From: Parvularcula lutaonensis
GTDB lineage: Bacteria > Pseudomonadota > Alphaproteobacteria > Caulobacterales > Parvularculaceae
NCBI RefSeq assembly: GCF_014651915.1
Contig: NZ_BMXU01000002.1
Location: forward strand, 811,507 to 875,506
DNA: 64,000 nt
Reading direction: 5' to 3'
Positions 50,222-59,523 of this stretch are shown piece after piece; the stretch's first letter is position 1; every line of letters begins with the position of its first letter. A program made the translations under genes and the position numbers. A model generated the notes under the pieces. The model had not been told where the DNA came from. It did no database searches and was given only the letters and a program-made list of their open reading frames with translations.

Positions 50222-50890
50222 TCAGCTGCCGATACGGCCCTTGAGGTGAGCGGCAACGGCGGCGCGGACGTCGACGATGGGCGTCTTGGGCGCTTCGGTT
50301 TTCGCCGGGGGAGAGCCAGCCTCGACCGGGCCGAGGAGCTCGTCGGTCCAGCGTGCCATCGTCGCTTCGAAGGGCGCGGTGTCCCTGAAGGCGCGGGAGA
50401 GGACCAGAGCGCCCTGGATGAGGACCACGCCGCGAAGGGCGCGGGTGCGCGCCTCGTCGCTCGGCAGGCCCGCTTCGAGGAGGACATTGCTGAGCGCGCT
50501 GATCAGGGCGGAGACGACGGATTGGACGCCGCGGGTCAGGCTCTTGGGCGCTGCGTCCGGTGAGCCGAAGAGATTGATGAGGCAGGCGAGCGCACCGTCC
50601 CGGTAGTATTCGGAGAAGGCGCTGGCGGCGCGGTCGAGCTTCTCCCGCGGATCGCCGGGCTCGCGCAGCGGTGACAGGATGTTGGCATCAGCCCAGCGCA
50701 GCATCGAAGCTAGCGCCTCTTCCGCCATGGCCTCCTTGCCGCCGGGAAAGCGGTGATAGAGGCTCGCGCGCTTGAGGCCGGTCGCCTCGCTCAGACGGCT
50801 CAGCGAGGCAGCTTCATAGCCCGCTTCGCGAAACACGGTGACCACTTGGGCCAAAAGCTCTTCATCGGAGGTTTTTGCAGGTCTCGGCAT
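50222..50890 (-). CDS. TetR/AcrR family transcriptional regulator
   Basis: A 222-residue repressor. The N-terminal helix-turn-helix covers about 10-56 (AGYEAASLSRLSEATGLKRA followed by SLYHRFPGGKEAM). A helical ligand domain follows, and the last ~35 residues are a Pro/Ala-rich linker plus a short helix. Palindromic sites just upstream suggest autoregulation. The neighbouring ATP-grasp gene is a possible target. Confidence 0.88.
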   Translation of the reverse strand: MPRPAKTSDEELLAQVVTVFREAGYEAASLSRLSEATGLKRASLYHRFPGGKEAMAEEALASMLRWADANILSPLREPGDPREKLDRAASAFSEYYRDGALACLINLFGSPDAAPKSLTRGVQSVVSALISALSNVLLEAGLPSDEARTRALRGVVLIQGALVLSRAFRDTAPFEATMARWTDELLGPVEAGSPPAKTEAPKTPIVDVRAAVAAHLKGRIGS

Positions 50891-50902
50891 GATGAGATCC
50901 TA

Positions 50903-50916
50903 ACCGAACGGACGGT
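50903..50916. promoter_or_regulatory. candidate TetR-family operator
   Basis: ACCGAACGGACGGT is a near-palindrome 13 bp upstream of the regulator start. A related site, GACCGAGCGGCCGTT, lies at 50976-50990 by the next gene. Paired half-sites of the ACCG...CGGT type are common for TetR-family repressors. Confidence 0.4.
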
Positions 50917-50989
50917 CAAATCCAAGCCTATGCTCGGTAGGGAAGCGATAGGGGCCTTCGAGTTAAGTCGAAGTTGACCGAGCGGCCGT

Positions 50990-52114
50990 TTATCGCGTGC
51001 GACGCCGGGGGCGCTCGGAACTGGTCCACGACATGGCAGCTTGCGGCGCTGCGGGCTTCTCCGCAGGCGCCTGCTCGGTCTTCTTTGCAGGGTCGCCCGG
51101 AAGCTGCGGCGGCTGCCAATGGCGCTCGACCCCAAAGGCCTTGAACGCGGCATTGGTCTCGTAGAGGCTCTCGATCATGACCACCGGGGTCGTGCCCGAA
51201 TGCTCTCCGTTGAGATCGACGTCGCGCTCGAAGCCGCCAGGTCCGCCGCGAGGCTGACGGCGGGTAAAGGGTGTGAACAGCTGCATGACCTCGGAATAGG
51301 CGTCGAAAAGTTCCTCCACCGGAGCCTCGACGCCGGACTGCTCAAGATCCGTGATGTAGCTGACGCCAGCGTCGCGGGCCTCGCGGCGGCGGATACCCTG
51401 GGCGTGGATGCCGACCTCATAGAGGAAGAAATCGGCGATACGCTTGTTCTCTTTCTCGCTGAGCGGCTTCTGGCGGCTGTCGAGGATCTTCATGATCTTG
51501 CGCTTGTTCTCGCGGAACTTGCGGTACACCTCGCCGAGCAGGAGCGGGTCCGCGTTGCGGGTCAGCCATTCGAGCATCTGTCGGTCATCAATCCGGCCCT
51601 TGAGGTCGAAATCGCGGAGCATATCGAGGAAGCCCTTGAGGGATGAGACCCCGCCGCCCGTGGGCTCGGACTGCCAGAAATAGCCCGACGCCTGCGTGTC
51701 GGTCGGACCGAGGACGCTTGGCAGGCCCATGATGATCTCGTCGCCGCCGAGGGCGATGCCGGTGCCTGCCGAATAGGCCTCGAACGGCAGGATCACACCG
51801 ATCTTCGCCTTGGGCAGGTAGTCGCGCAGCATGGCATGGAGCGCCCAGGGCATGGTCGCATCCCCGCCCCAGGTGGAAAGGTACAGGTCGATCCTGCGCA
51901 CGCCGTCGGCTCGCGCACGGGCGACGTGGCGCTCGATGATCCGCACGTCCTCGGACAGGACCATGGTGTTCCAGCCATCGCGGTAGCTGGTGATGTAAGT
52001 GAGGACGAGGGAGCCACGCTGCTCCCCGATCTGCCGCAACAGATCGAGCCGCCGCGCTTCGGTCTCGCGAAGCGCGCGCATGCCTCTGCTCTCGGCAGGC
52101 TTTTGATTTTCCAT
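50990..52114 (-). CDS. SDH-type ClpP-fold serine proteinase
   Basis: A 374-residue protein of the serine dehydrogenase proteinase family (SDH_sah). The ClpP/crotonase-like core has IDLYLSTWGGDATMPWALHA (about 75-94) and the nucleophile S115 in FEAYSAGTGIALGGDEIIMG. A helical part follows (RKFRENKRKIMKILDSRQK) and then a Pro/Ala-rich tail ending in RPRRRTR. The tail suggests interaction with nucleic acid or an acidic partner. No transmembrane helix, so probably cytosolic. It is divergent from pyrH. Confidence 0.82.
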   Translation of the reverse strand: MENQKPAESRGMRALRETEARRLDLLRQIGEQRGSLVLTYITSYRDGWNTMVLSEDVRIIERHVARARADGVRRIDLYLSTWGGDATMPWALHAMLRDYLPKAKIGVILPFEAYSAGTGIALGGDEIIMGLPSVLGPTDTQASGYFWQSEPTGGGVSSLKGFLDMLRDFDLKGRIDDRQMLEWLTRNADPLLLGEVYRKFRENKRKIMKILDSRQKPLSEKENKRIADFFLYEVGIHAQGIRRREARDAGVSYITDLEQSGVEAPVEELFDAYSEVMQLFTPFTRRQPRGGPGGFERDVDLNGEHSGTTPVVMIESLYETNAAFKAFGVERHWQPPQLPGDPAKKTEQAPAEKPAAPQAAMSWTSSERPRRRTR

Positions 52115-52280
52115 TCAGACACCCCGAAGGCCCAGACCCCAGGCAAGACTATCAAGACCTGTGCCGCGGGGCGAGGGCCCAGGAAAAATTGCCGCTCTTT
52201 TCTAACGTCTCGTCATGGCGAGGGCGGTAGCGGGACAGGACCAAATCTGATAGCCGCCTCCAAAATTCGGAGACCCCCAC

Positions 52281-52994
52281 ATGGCAGAGCCTCTCTACCG
52301 CCGCGTCCTTCTCAAAGTGTCCGGCGAAGCGCTGATGGGTGACCGCGAGTTCGGCATCGACATCGACACCGTGGAACGGATCGCCAAGGAAGTGAAAGCC
52401 GCGACCGAACTTGGCGTCGAAGTCTGCATGGTCGTCGGTGGCGGCAACATCTTCCGCGGCCTCTCCATGGCCGAGAACGGCATGGAGCGGGCGAGCGCCG
52501 ACTATATGGGCATGCTCGCGACGATCATGAACGCGCTGGCCGTGCAGAACTCGCTGGAGAAGATCGGCGCCGATACGCGGGTGATGTCCGCGATTGAGAT
52601 GCAGTCGATCTGCGAGCCCTATATCCGCCGCCGCGCCATCCGCCACCTCGAGAAGGGCCGGATCGTGATCTTCGCAGGCGGTACGGGCAATCCGTTCTTC
52701 ACAACGGACACGGGCGCCGCGTTGCGCGCCGCGGAGATGGGTTGCGAAGCGCTGTTCAAGGGCACCCAGGTCGACGGGATCTATTCAGCCGACCCGAAGA
52801 AAGATCCGAATGCGGAGCGCTTCGAGGAGATCACCTACAAGGAGATCCTCTCGAAGGACCTGCAGGTGATGGACCAGGCAGCCGTTAGCCTGACGCGCGA
52901 GAACAAGATCCCCATCGTGGTCTTCAGCCTGAAGGACGGGATCGTCGGTGCCCTGACGGGGCAGGGGAAGTTTACGACGGTTGTGAACGGGTAG
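52281..52994 (+). CDS. pyrH: UMP kinase
   Basis: Hexameric uridylate kinase of 237 residues, amino-acid-kinase fold. [13 protein letters not shown] (about 6-18) is the phosphate-binding start, then [10 protein letters not shown], and [20 protein letters not shown], the family signature. It ends with [20 protein letters not shown]. Usually tsf-pyrH-frr are contiguous; here accessory genes lie on both sides. Confidence 0.97.
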   Translation: MAEPLYRRVLLKVSGEALMGDREFGIDIDTVERIAKEVKAATELGVEVCMVVGGGNIFRGLSMAENGMERASADYMGMLATIMNALAVQNSLEKIGADTRVMSAIEMQSICEPYIRRRAIRHLEKGRIVIFAGGTGNPFFTTDTGAALRAAEMGCEALFKGTQVDGIYSADPKKDPNAERFEEITYKEILSKDLQVMDQAAVSLTRENKIPIVVFSLKDGIVGALTGQGKFTTVVNG

Positions 52995-53000
52995 GCTGGC

Positions 53001-53855
53001 CTATTCGCCTTCTTCGGAGTCCATCAGCACCGGCAGGGATGCCGTCAATGGACCGACGTAGAGATATCCGTCGAAGAAAGGCAGCAGATCCTCGTCAAAG
53101 ACGATCCGAGGATAACCGATTTCCGACGGGCGGACGCGGCTGGGCTTCGCAGGGCGGCTGGCACCTACGCGATCGCGCATCGTCCATGCCGTCCCGCCGT
53201 CATGGACGAAGTCCAGGCTGATCGAGCCGTCGGGGAACAAGCTGGCCATCGGCGGGAAGGTGACGAAGGGGTATTGTCCTTCTGCTTTCGCCGCATGAAT
53301 GCTCCCCACCAAGACAATGGTGCGGTTTGCGTCGTTAGTTCTGGAGAGGATTTCGTCCGCGTAGCCCTGTTCCATCAGGGACTGATCGCCGCTCTGCAGG
53401 GCCTTGATCGCTTCGGGCGAAACCTTGACGAAGGGCACGACTTCTATGTCGAGGCCTGAGCGTTTCAGTTCGGCGATGCGGACGAGCATCTCGAGGACAG
53501 CTTCGCTCGCCCGGCCGTCCTGGCCTTCCTAGAAGCCTGGCATGGCATCGACGAGCGCTTTGCGTGGATCATCCGCCTGCAGCGCAGCTTGAAGAGCGGC
53601 GTCGTAGCGCTTGCCGATCTCGACGGCGAACACTGTCTTGCCGCCACCCTTCGCGCTTGCAGCGCACACATATTCGGCGACCGCTGCAGGCCCTTCCTTG
53701 GTGCCATGCGTCTCGCCGAAGGTGAGAATCTGGCCCTCTGCCCGCAGGGCCGCCGCCTCCCAACCGGCGGGTGGCCTGCAGCCTGTTTGCTGCGCGAGGT
53801 TCGGCGCGGAAACGCACGCGGAAAGCGCTATGGTCGCCAAGGCGGCTCGAAACAT
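53001..53855 (-). pseudogene. TIKI/ChaN-like lipoprotein gene with an amber codon
   Basis: One frame from 53855 to 53001 encodes a protein of about 284 residues but has a single TAG at 53529-53531. The signal MFRAALATIALSAC has a lipobox. ILTFGETHGTKEGPAAVAEY is the GE-H motif of the TIKI/ChaN/EreA-like superfamily. After the stop the frame continues GQDGRASEAVLEMLVRIAEL and later GSIHAAKAEGQYPF. The homologous position in this family is normally Trp (TGG), so one base change explains the stop. Either inactivated, read through, or a sequence error. Confidence 0.75.
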
Positions 53856-54002
53856 GGAACGACACTCCTATCGAACCTGAGATTGGCAGGATACAGTTCG
53901 GCATACAAAGGATTTATCAGGAGCCGACGAAAACTCGGACCCCACTAGACCAAAACCAGAACATAGGTCATACCCGTGTTCTCGTAGTTCCGGGGTCATC
54001 CC

Positions 54003-54269
54003 ATGCGCGGCGACCGTCGTCCTGTCTCTCCGACTGAGCTTGCGCAGCTTTCCCGCTGTGAGCAGCAGCTGCTGTTCGACCGGAAGTATGGCGCCAGGCG
54101 TTCTGCCCGGTGGCGGGCGCGCGCGGGTGAGGGGAACGCCGTCCATGCCGAGATGCACCGGCGGGTGACGACCCCAAGCAGAGGTCCGGCTCGCTGGAAG
54201 CTCTGGTTGATTTGCGCGGCGATGACCGCGGCATTCTTCGCCATCTGGCTGTTGGGCGCCGGGCGATGA
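54003..54269 (+). CDS. Cas4-like nuclease, N-terminal half with membrane anchor
   Basis: An 88-residue protein. SPTELAQLSRCEQQLLFDRK places a cysteine (C19) where Cas4/RecB-type nucleases carry their first cluster ligand, followed by the helix GEGNAVHAEMH with two histidines (H48, H52), like the G...H motif of that fold. The last 25 residues are a transmembrane helix. Its stop overlaps the start of the next gene (ATGA). Together the two look like one PD-(D/E)XK protein divided in two. I have not seen this arrangement named. Confidence 0.55.
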   Translation: MRGDRRPVSPTELAQLSRCEQQLLFDRKYGARRSARWRARAGEGNAVHAEMHRRVTTPSRGPARWKLWLICAAMTAAFFAIWLLGAGR

Positions 54270-54784
54270 TCGCCGTTCTCTTCGGTATCGCGGGCCTGAT
54301 TGGCTTCGTCCTCCTCTGGCTCGTTATCCGGGGCAGCCGGTCCGATCATGACGCCTACCTGCCTGAAGAGCTGCGCGGTGCGACGCTGGCGATGTCCGAG
54401 AAGACGCTGGTCAGGAAGAAGCCTGTCCATGTGCGAGGGCGGCCTGACGAGGTCTGGCTGAAGAACGGGCAGCGCACCATTGTCGAGACCAAGAGCAGGG
54501 AGGGCCGGGTCTTCGAGGGCGACCGGATGCAGCTCGCGGCCTATGCCTATCTCCTGCGCGGCGATGGCGGGCCACCGGTGAACCCCTACGCCTATATCCG
54601 CTTCACAGGTGGCGAGCAGAGCTTCTCCAAGGTGAAACTCTGGGACGACGACGCCGTCATCGAGGCGCACAGGCGCTTCTCGCAGGTCACGGATGGGCGC
54701 GAAGAACCGCGCTTCGCCAAGACTGCGGCACTCTGCCGGGGCTGCGGGCATGTCGAGCGGTGCCCATCGGCGCGCATTGCCTGA
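54266..54784 (+). CDS. Cas4-like PD-(D/E)XK nuclease, C-terminal half with membrane anchor
   Basis: A 172-residue protein beginning with a transmembrane helix (about 2-21). The nuclease core follows: GRPDEVW (D61), IVETKSR (E74, K76), and QLAAYAYLL (Q89, Y93). It ends with CRGCGHVERC, three cysteines spaced C157-x2-C160-x5-C166, as in Cas4 iron-sulfur clusters. The fourth cysteine needed is supplied by the preceding protein. No cas genes or CRISPR repeats are in the window, so a role in general DNA processing is more likely. It lies 65 bp upstream of frr. Confidence 0.7.
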   Translation: MIAVLFGIAGLIGFVLLWLVIRGSRSDHDAYLPEELRGATLAMSEKTLVRKKPVHVRGRPDEVWLKNGQRTIVETKSREGRVFEGDRMQLAAYAYLLRGDGGPPVNPYAYIRFTGGEQSFSKVKLWDDDAVIEAHRRFSQVTDGREEPRFAKTAALCRGCGHVERCPSARIA

Positions 54785-54849
54785 CTTCCCATTCGGGTGC
54801 AGGGCGTTATAAGCCGCGGCCCAAGAGATTCTGCACGTGAGGACACGCC

Positions 54850-55401
54850 ATGAGTGAAGGACCCGATTTCAAGAAGCTCGAGAGCCGCATGGACGGCGCT
54901 CTCGAGGCGCTGAAGAGCGAGTATGCAGGCCTGCGCTCGGGCAGGGCTTCGGTGAACCTGCTCGAGCCGGTGATGGTCAACGCCTATGGCTCCGACATGC
55001 CGATCAACCAGGTGGGCACGGTTTCGGTGTCCGATCCGCGCACCCTGACGGTCAGCGTCTGGGACAAGGGCCTCGTCGGTGCTGTCGAGAAGGGCATCCG
55101 CGAGAGCGGCCTCGGCCTCAACCCGGTGACCGACGGGCAAACCGTCCGCGTGCCGCTCCCCGCGATGACCGAAGAGCGCCGCAAAGAGCTCGCCAAGATG
55201 TGCGGCAAGTATGCCGAAGCCGCGAAGGTCGCGATCCGCAATGTCCGCCGCGACGGCATGGAAGAGATCAAGGCCGACGATTCGATCCCCGAGGACGACA
55301 AGAAGAGGCTTCAGGACCGCGTCCAGAAGCTCACCGACGAAAAGGTGAAGAAGGCGGAAGAAATGCAGGCCGCCAAAGAGAAGGAAATCATGCAAGTTTA
55401 A
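54850..55401 (+). CDS. frr: ribosome recycling factor
   Basis: A 183-residue factor that splits post-termination ribosomes with EF-G. Typical sequence: FKKLESRMDGALEALKSEYA then GLRSGRASVNLLEPVMVNAY, and RVPLPAMTEERRKELAKM (about 101-118), with the helical C-terminus KKRLQDRVQKLTDEKVKKAE. Start preceded by GAGGA. Confidence 0.97.
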   Translation: MSEGPDFKKLESRMDGALEALKSEYAGLRSGRASVNLLEPVMVNAYGSDMPINQVGTVSVSDPRTLTVSVWDKGLVGAVEKGIRESGLGLNPVTDGQTVRVPLPAMTEERRKELAKMCGKYAEAAKVAIRNVRRDGMEEIKADDSIPEDDKKRLQDRVQKLTDEKVKKAEEMQAAKEKEIMQV

Positions 55402-55450
55402 CCATGTCTCGCTGAGACTGGTCATTCACGCATCCTGAGAGGGGCAAGGC

Positions 55451-56223
<773 letters not shown>

Positions 56224-56227
<4 letters not shown>

Positions 56228-57042
56228 CATCCGAAGCCGACCCGAAGCCCGGCGAGCCGGGCCTGCTGCCGCGCATCCTGACGGCGGCGTTTCTCATCCC
56301 TCTCGCGCTGGGTTCGGTGCTAGCCGGCGGGCGTCTCTATGCGGCACTGATCGCGGCGATGACGATCTTCCTCCTGTTCGAGTGGACACGGATGGTCGAC
56401 GGCGCGGAGCTGCGCCGGGGGTTCTACGTCCTGTCGGCGACGACGGCGCTCGCGGCCTATCTCGCAGCGGGGGGGCTGGCGGGCTGGGCGCTGCTTGCGG
56501 CGCTGGCAGGTGGCGCGGTCGCTACGGCGCTCGAATGGCCGAAGCCCAATCCTCAGAGCTGGCCGGCGGTGGGTGCAGGCTACATCATCGTGCCATGCGT
56601 TGCGGCGCTGTGGCTGAGGCGCGATGCGCCGGAGGGCGAGTTCCTGACCCTGCTCCTGTTCATCGCCGTTTGGGCGGCGGATAGCGGGGCTTATTTCGTC
56701 GGCAAGGCGCTTGGCGGTCCGAAGCTCGTGCCGCGGATCTCACCGCGGAAGACCTGGGCCGGGGCGATCGGCGCGGTCCTTTTTGCGGGCGTGGCGGCGG
56801 GGGCGCTGGCCTTGATCGTCAAGCCCGAGGAGACAGGCGGCTCATGGCTCCTTGGCATGGTGATCGGGGTCGCCGCGGTGCTGGGGGACATCACCGAAAG
56901 CTATTTCAAGCGCCGTTATGGGATGAAGGACTCAGGGGGCGCGTTTCCCGGTCACGGCGGGGTGCTTGACCGGCTCGACGGGTTCCTGTTCGCCGTCTTG
57001 GCTCTGGCAACAATCGTTCTTTTGTTGCAAGGCGTTTCGTAA
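56224..57042 (+). CDS. cdsA: phosphatidate cytidylyltransferase
   Basis: Polytopic membrane enzyme of 272 residues making CDP-diacylglycerol. The start is GTG 56224, overlapping uppS by 4 bp. About eight hydrophobic segments are visible. The C-terminal family motif is present: [24 protein letters not shown] region (about 233-256), preceded by [13 protein letters not shown]. Confidence 0.94.
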
Positions 57043-57072
57043 CCACAACGGCAGGGAGGACGTGGCCGGAGC

Positions 57073-58257
57073 ATGCTGAAGCGACGCGCGACGATTTTGG
57101 GCGCCACGGGCTCGGTCGGCCAGACCACCCTCAACCTCATCAAAGCTGCCAATGAAGCCCGCGACGCGGAGATCGAGGTCGTCGCGGTGACCGCAAACTC
57201 TAAGGTCGACGAGCTTGCCGAGGCGGCGATTGCCTGCAGGGCCGAATTCGCGGCGATTGCGAACCCTCATGCGGGGGAAGAGCTGGCGGCGCGCCTCGTC
57301 GGCACGGGCATAAAGTCCGGCGCAGGCACGCAGGCCGTGCTCGACGCAGCCGCGATGGATGCGGACTGGGTCATGGCGGCGATCGTCGGCGCGGCGGGGA
57401 TCGAGCCCCTGCTGGTCGCGGCGGAGCGGGGCGCGGATATCGCCTTTGCCAACAAAGAATGCCTCGTCTGCGCAGGCGATGCGGTGCTGGCGGCGATCAA
57501 GAAGGGCGGCGGCAAGCTGCTGCCCGTGGACAGCGAGCACAACGCGATTTTCCAGGTCTATGATTTCGACCGGCCCCACCGGATCAGGAAGCTGATCCTC
57601 ACCGCATCCGGCGGACCCTTCCGGGAGCGGGAGCGCGCGAGCCTTGCGGAGATCACGCCGGCCGAAGCGGTGAAGCACCCCAACTGGTCGATGGGGGCGA
57701 AGATCTCCGTCGATTCAGCGACAATGATGAACAAGGGCCTGGAGCGGATCGAGGCTGCCTACATCTTCCCGACGCCCAAGGAAGACATCGACATCGTCGT
57801 GCATCCGCAATCGGTGATCCACTCGATGGTGGACTATGTCGATGGCTCCGTCCTCGCGCAGCTTGGCACACCGGACATGACGATTCCCGTCGCCTCGGCG
57901 CTGGCGTGGCCGGACCGGATCAACACACCCGCCGAGCAGCTTGATCTTACAAAGGTCGGGCGGATGGATTTCTTCCCGGCAGATGAGGAGCAGTTCCCGG
58001 CCCTGAGGCTGGCGCGCGAGAGCCTCGACGAAGGAGGCATGGCGACCTGCGTGCTCAACGCGGCCAATGAGGTCGCCGTGGCAGCCTTTCTTAAGGGTCA
58101 TCTGCCATTTCTCGACATTACGGGCGTGACGGAACATTGTCTCGAAACGGTGCGATCCAATCACGCCGGGACGGGACTCGCCGAGATCCTCGCGACCGAC
58201 AAGCTGGCACGGGACAGGGCCTGGGCGCGTGTCGAAGAGTTGGCCCAGAGGCGGTAA
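57073..58257 (+). CDS. dxr: 1-deoxy-D-xylulose 5-phosphate reductoisomerase
   Basis: Second enzyme of the MEP isoprenoid pathway, 394 residues. The NADPH-binding start is ATILGATGSVGQTTLNLI (about 7-24). LLPVDSEHNAIFQ and LTASGGPFRERERA form the substrate and metal site, and MGAKISVDSATMMNKGLERI is the signature. It supplies precursors for UppS, encoded nearby. Confidence 0.97.
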   Translation: MLKRRATILGATGSVGQTTLNLIKAANEARDAEIEVVAVTANSKVDELAEAAIACRAEFAAIANPHAGEELAARLVGTGIKSGAGTQAVLDAAAMDADWVMAAIVGAAGIEPLLVAAERGADIAFANKECLVCAGDAVLAAIKKGGGKLLPVDSEHNAIFQVYDFDRPHRIRKLILTASGGPFRERERASLAEITPAEAVKHPNWSMGAKISVDSATMMNKGLERIEAAYIFPTPKEDIDIVVHPQSVIHSMVDYVDGSVLAQLGTPDMTIPVASALAWPDRINTPAEQLDLTKVGRMDFFPADEEQFPALRLARESLDEGGMATCVLNAANEVAVAAFLKGHLPFLDITGVTEHCLETVRSNHAGTGLAEILATDKLARDRAWARVEELAQRR

Positions 58258-58270
58258 TTGAAGGCGTAAT

Positions 58271-59500
58271 ATGCTCGACCAGCTTCTGAGCAATTTCCAG
58301 GCTGTGACTGTCAGTGTGCTGGCATTCCTCGTGATGCTGCCACTGATCGTGTTCATCCACGAACTCGGCCATTTCCAGACCGGACGGTTGTTCGGTATCA
58401 AGATCGACGCGTTCTCCATCGGTTTCGGCCCGACCCTGAAGAGCTGGGTCGACCGCCATGGCACGGTCTGGAAGATCTCCGCCATCCCGCTCGGGGGCTA
58501 TGTGAAGTTCTTCGGCGACGCCAATGCTGCGTCCGCCGGCACGCAGGCCAATGACGGCAAGGCGGGCACGACGCAGTTCAACTCCCAGCGCGAGGCGCTC
58601 GAGTTCAGTCTCTCCGAGGAGGAGAAAGAGGTCTGCTTCCATTTCCGGCCGGTCTGGCAACGCGCGGCGGTGGTGGCGGCGGGGCCGATTGCCAATTTTG
58701 TCCTGGCGGTCCTGATCTTCGCGCTCCTCTTCATGACGATCGGCCGGACGGTCTCGCAGCCCGTCGTGACCGGGGTGCAGGAGGGAAGCGCGGCCTACGA
58801 AGCAGGCTTCCAGCCGGGCGACAGGATCCTCACGCTCAACGGCAGCAAGGTCCGCAGTTTCGAGGCGATGGCCTCGCGTATCAAACTCTCTTCTGGTGAA
58901 GAGCTCACATTCACCGTCGACCGCGATGGTGAGGTGGTCACCCTGAAAGCGACGCCGCGCCGCACGACGATGGTGGACGGGTTCGGCAATGAGATCGAGG
59001 CTGGCCTGCTTGGTGTGCAGGGCAGCAATGCGACACTGGAGCGAAGGCGCTTCGGGCCCGTCGGCGCGGTGGCGGAGGGCGTGCGGGAGGTCGGAAGGAC
59101 GATCTCGCTGACCGCGCGCTATTTCGGCCGCCTCCTGACCCTTCGCGAGGACCCCAGGGACATTGGCGGGCCGGTGCGGATCGCGCAGTTTGCCGGGCAA
59201 GCGGCAAGCTCCGGTTTCACCCCCGAGGGCGAAGCCTCCTTCGGTGACAGACTGATCGTTTCGATCGTCAATTTCGCCCAAGTGGCGGCTTTGATCTCGA
59301 TTTCGGTCGGCTTTCTCAACCTTCTGCCCGTTCCGGTCCTCGACGGCGGGCATCTTCTCTTCTACGGCTACGAGGCCGTGGCTGGGAAACCGATGAACGA
59401 GGCGGTGCAGGGGGCCCTGTTCAGGGTCGGTCTCGCTCTCGTCTTCACGCTGATCGTGTTCGTTCTCATCAACGACGTGTTGCGTCTTGTCGCGCCGTGA
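58271..59500 (+). CDS. rseP: RIP metalloprotease RseP
   Basis: Site-2 intramembrane protease of 409 residues. The zinc motif is H30-E-L-G-H34 in VFIHELGHFQTGRLFG. A PDZ domain lies about 160-235 (YEAGFQPGDRILTLNGSKV), and the C-terminal metal ligand is in LLPVPVLDGGHLLFYGYE. It is located between dxr and bamA as in most proteobacteria, consistent with envelope stress signalling. Four transmembrane segments. Confidence 0.95.
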   Translation: MLDQLLSNFQAVTVSVLAFLVMLPLIVFIHELGHFQTGRLFGIKIDAFSIGFGPTLKSWVDRHGTVWKISAIPLGGYVKFFGDANAASAGTQANDGKAGTTQFNSQREALEFSLSEEEKEVCFHFRPVWQRAAVVAAGPIANFVLAVLIFALLFMTIGRTVSQPVVTGVQEGSAAYEAGFQPGDRILTLNGSKVRSFEAMASRIKLSSGEELTFTVDRDGEVVTLKATPRRTTMVDGFGNEIEAGLLGVQGSNATLERRRFGPVGAVAEGVREVGRTISLTARYFGRLLTLREDPRDIGGPVRIAQFAGQAASSGFTPEGEASFGDRLIVSIVNFAQVAALISISVGFLNLLPVPVLDGGHLLFYGYEAVAGKPMNEAVQGALFRVGLALVFTLIVFVLINDVLRLVAP

Positions 59501-59523
59501 GTTTCGGCGGCTGGGAGATTTTG

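Noticed and set aside
54003-54784. type I CRISPR-Cas adaptation locus
   Set aside because: Only Cas4-like motifs are present; there is no cas1, cas2 or repeat array anywhere in the window.
58118-59353. 411-codon frame opposite rseP
   Set aside because: Antisense shadow; the plus strand encodes RseP with all catalytic motifs.
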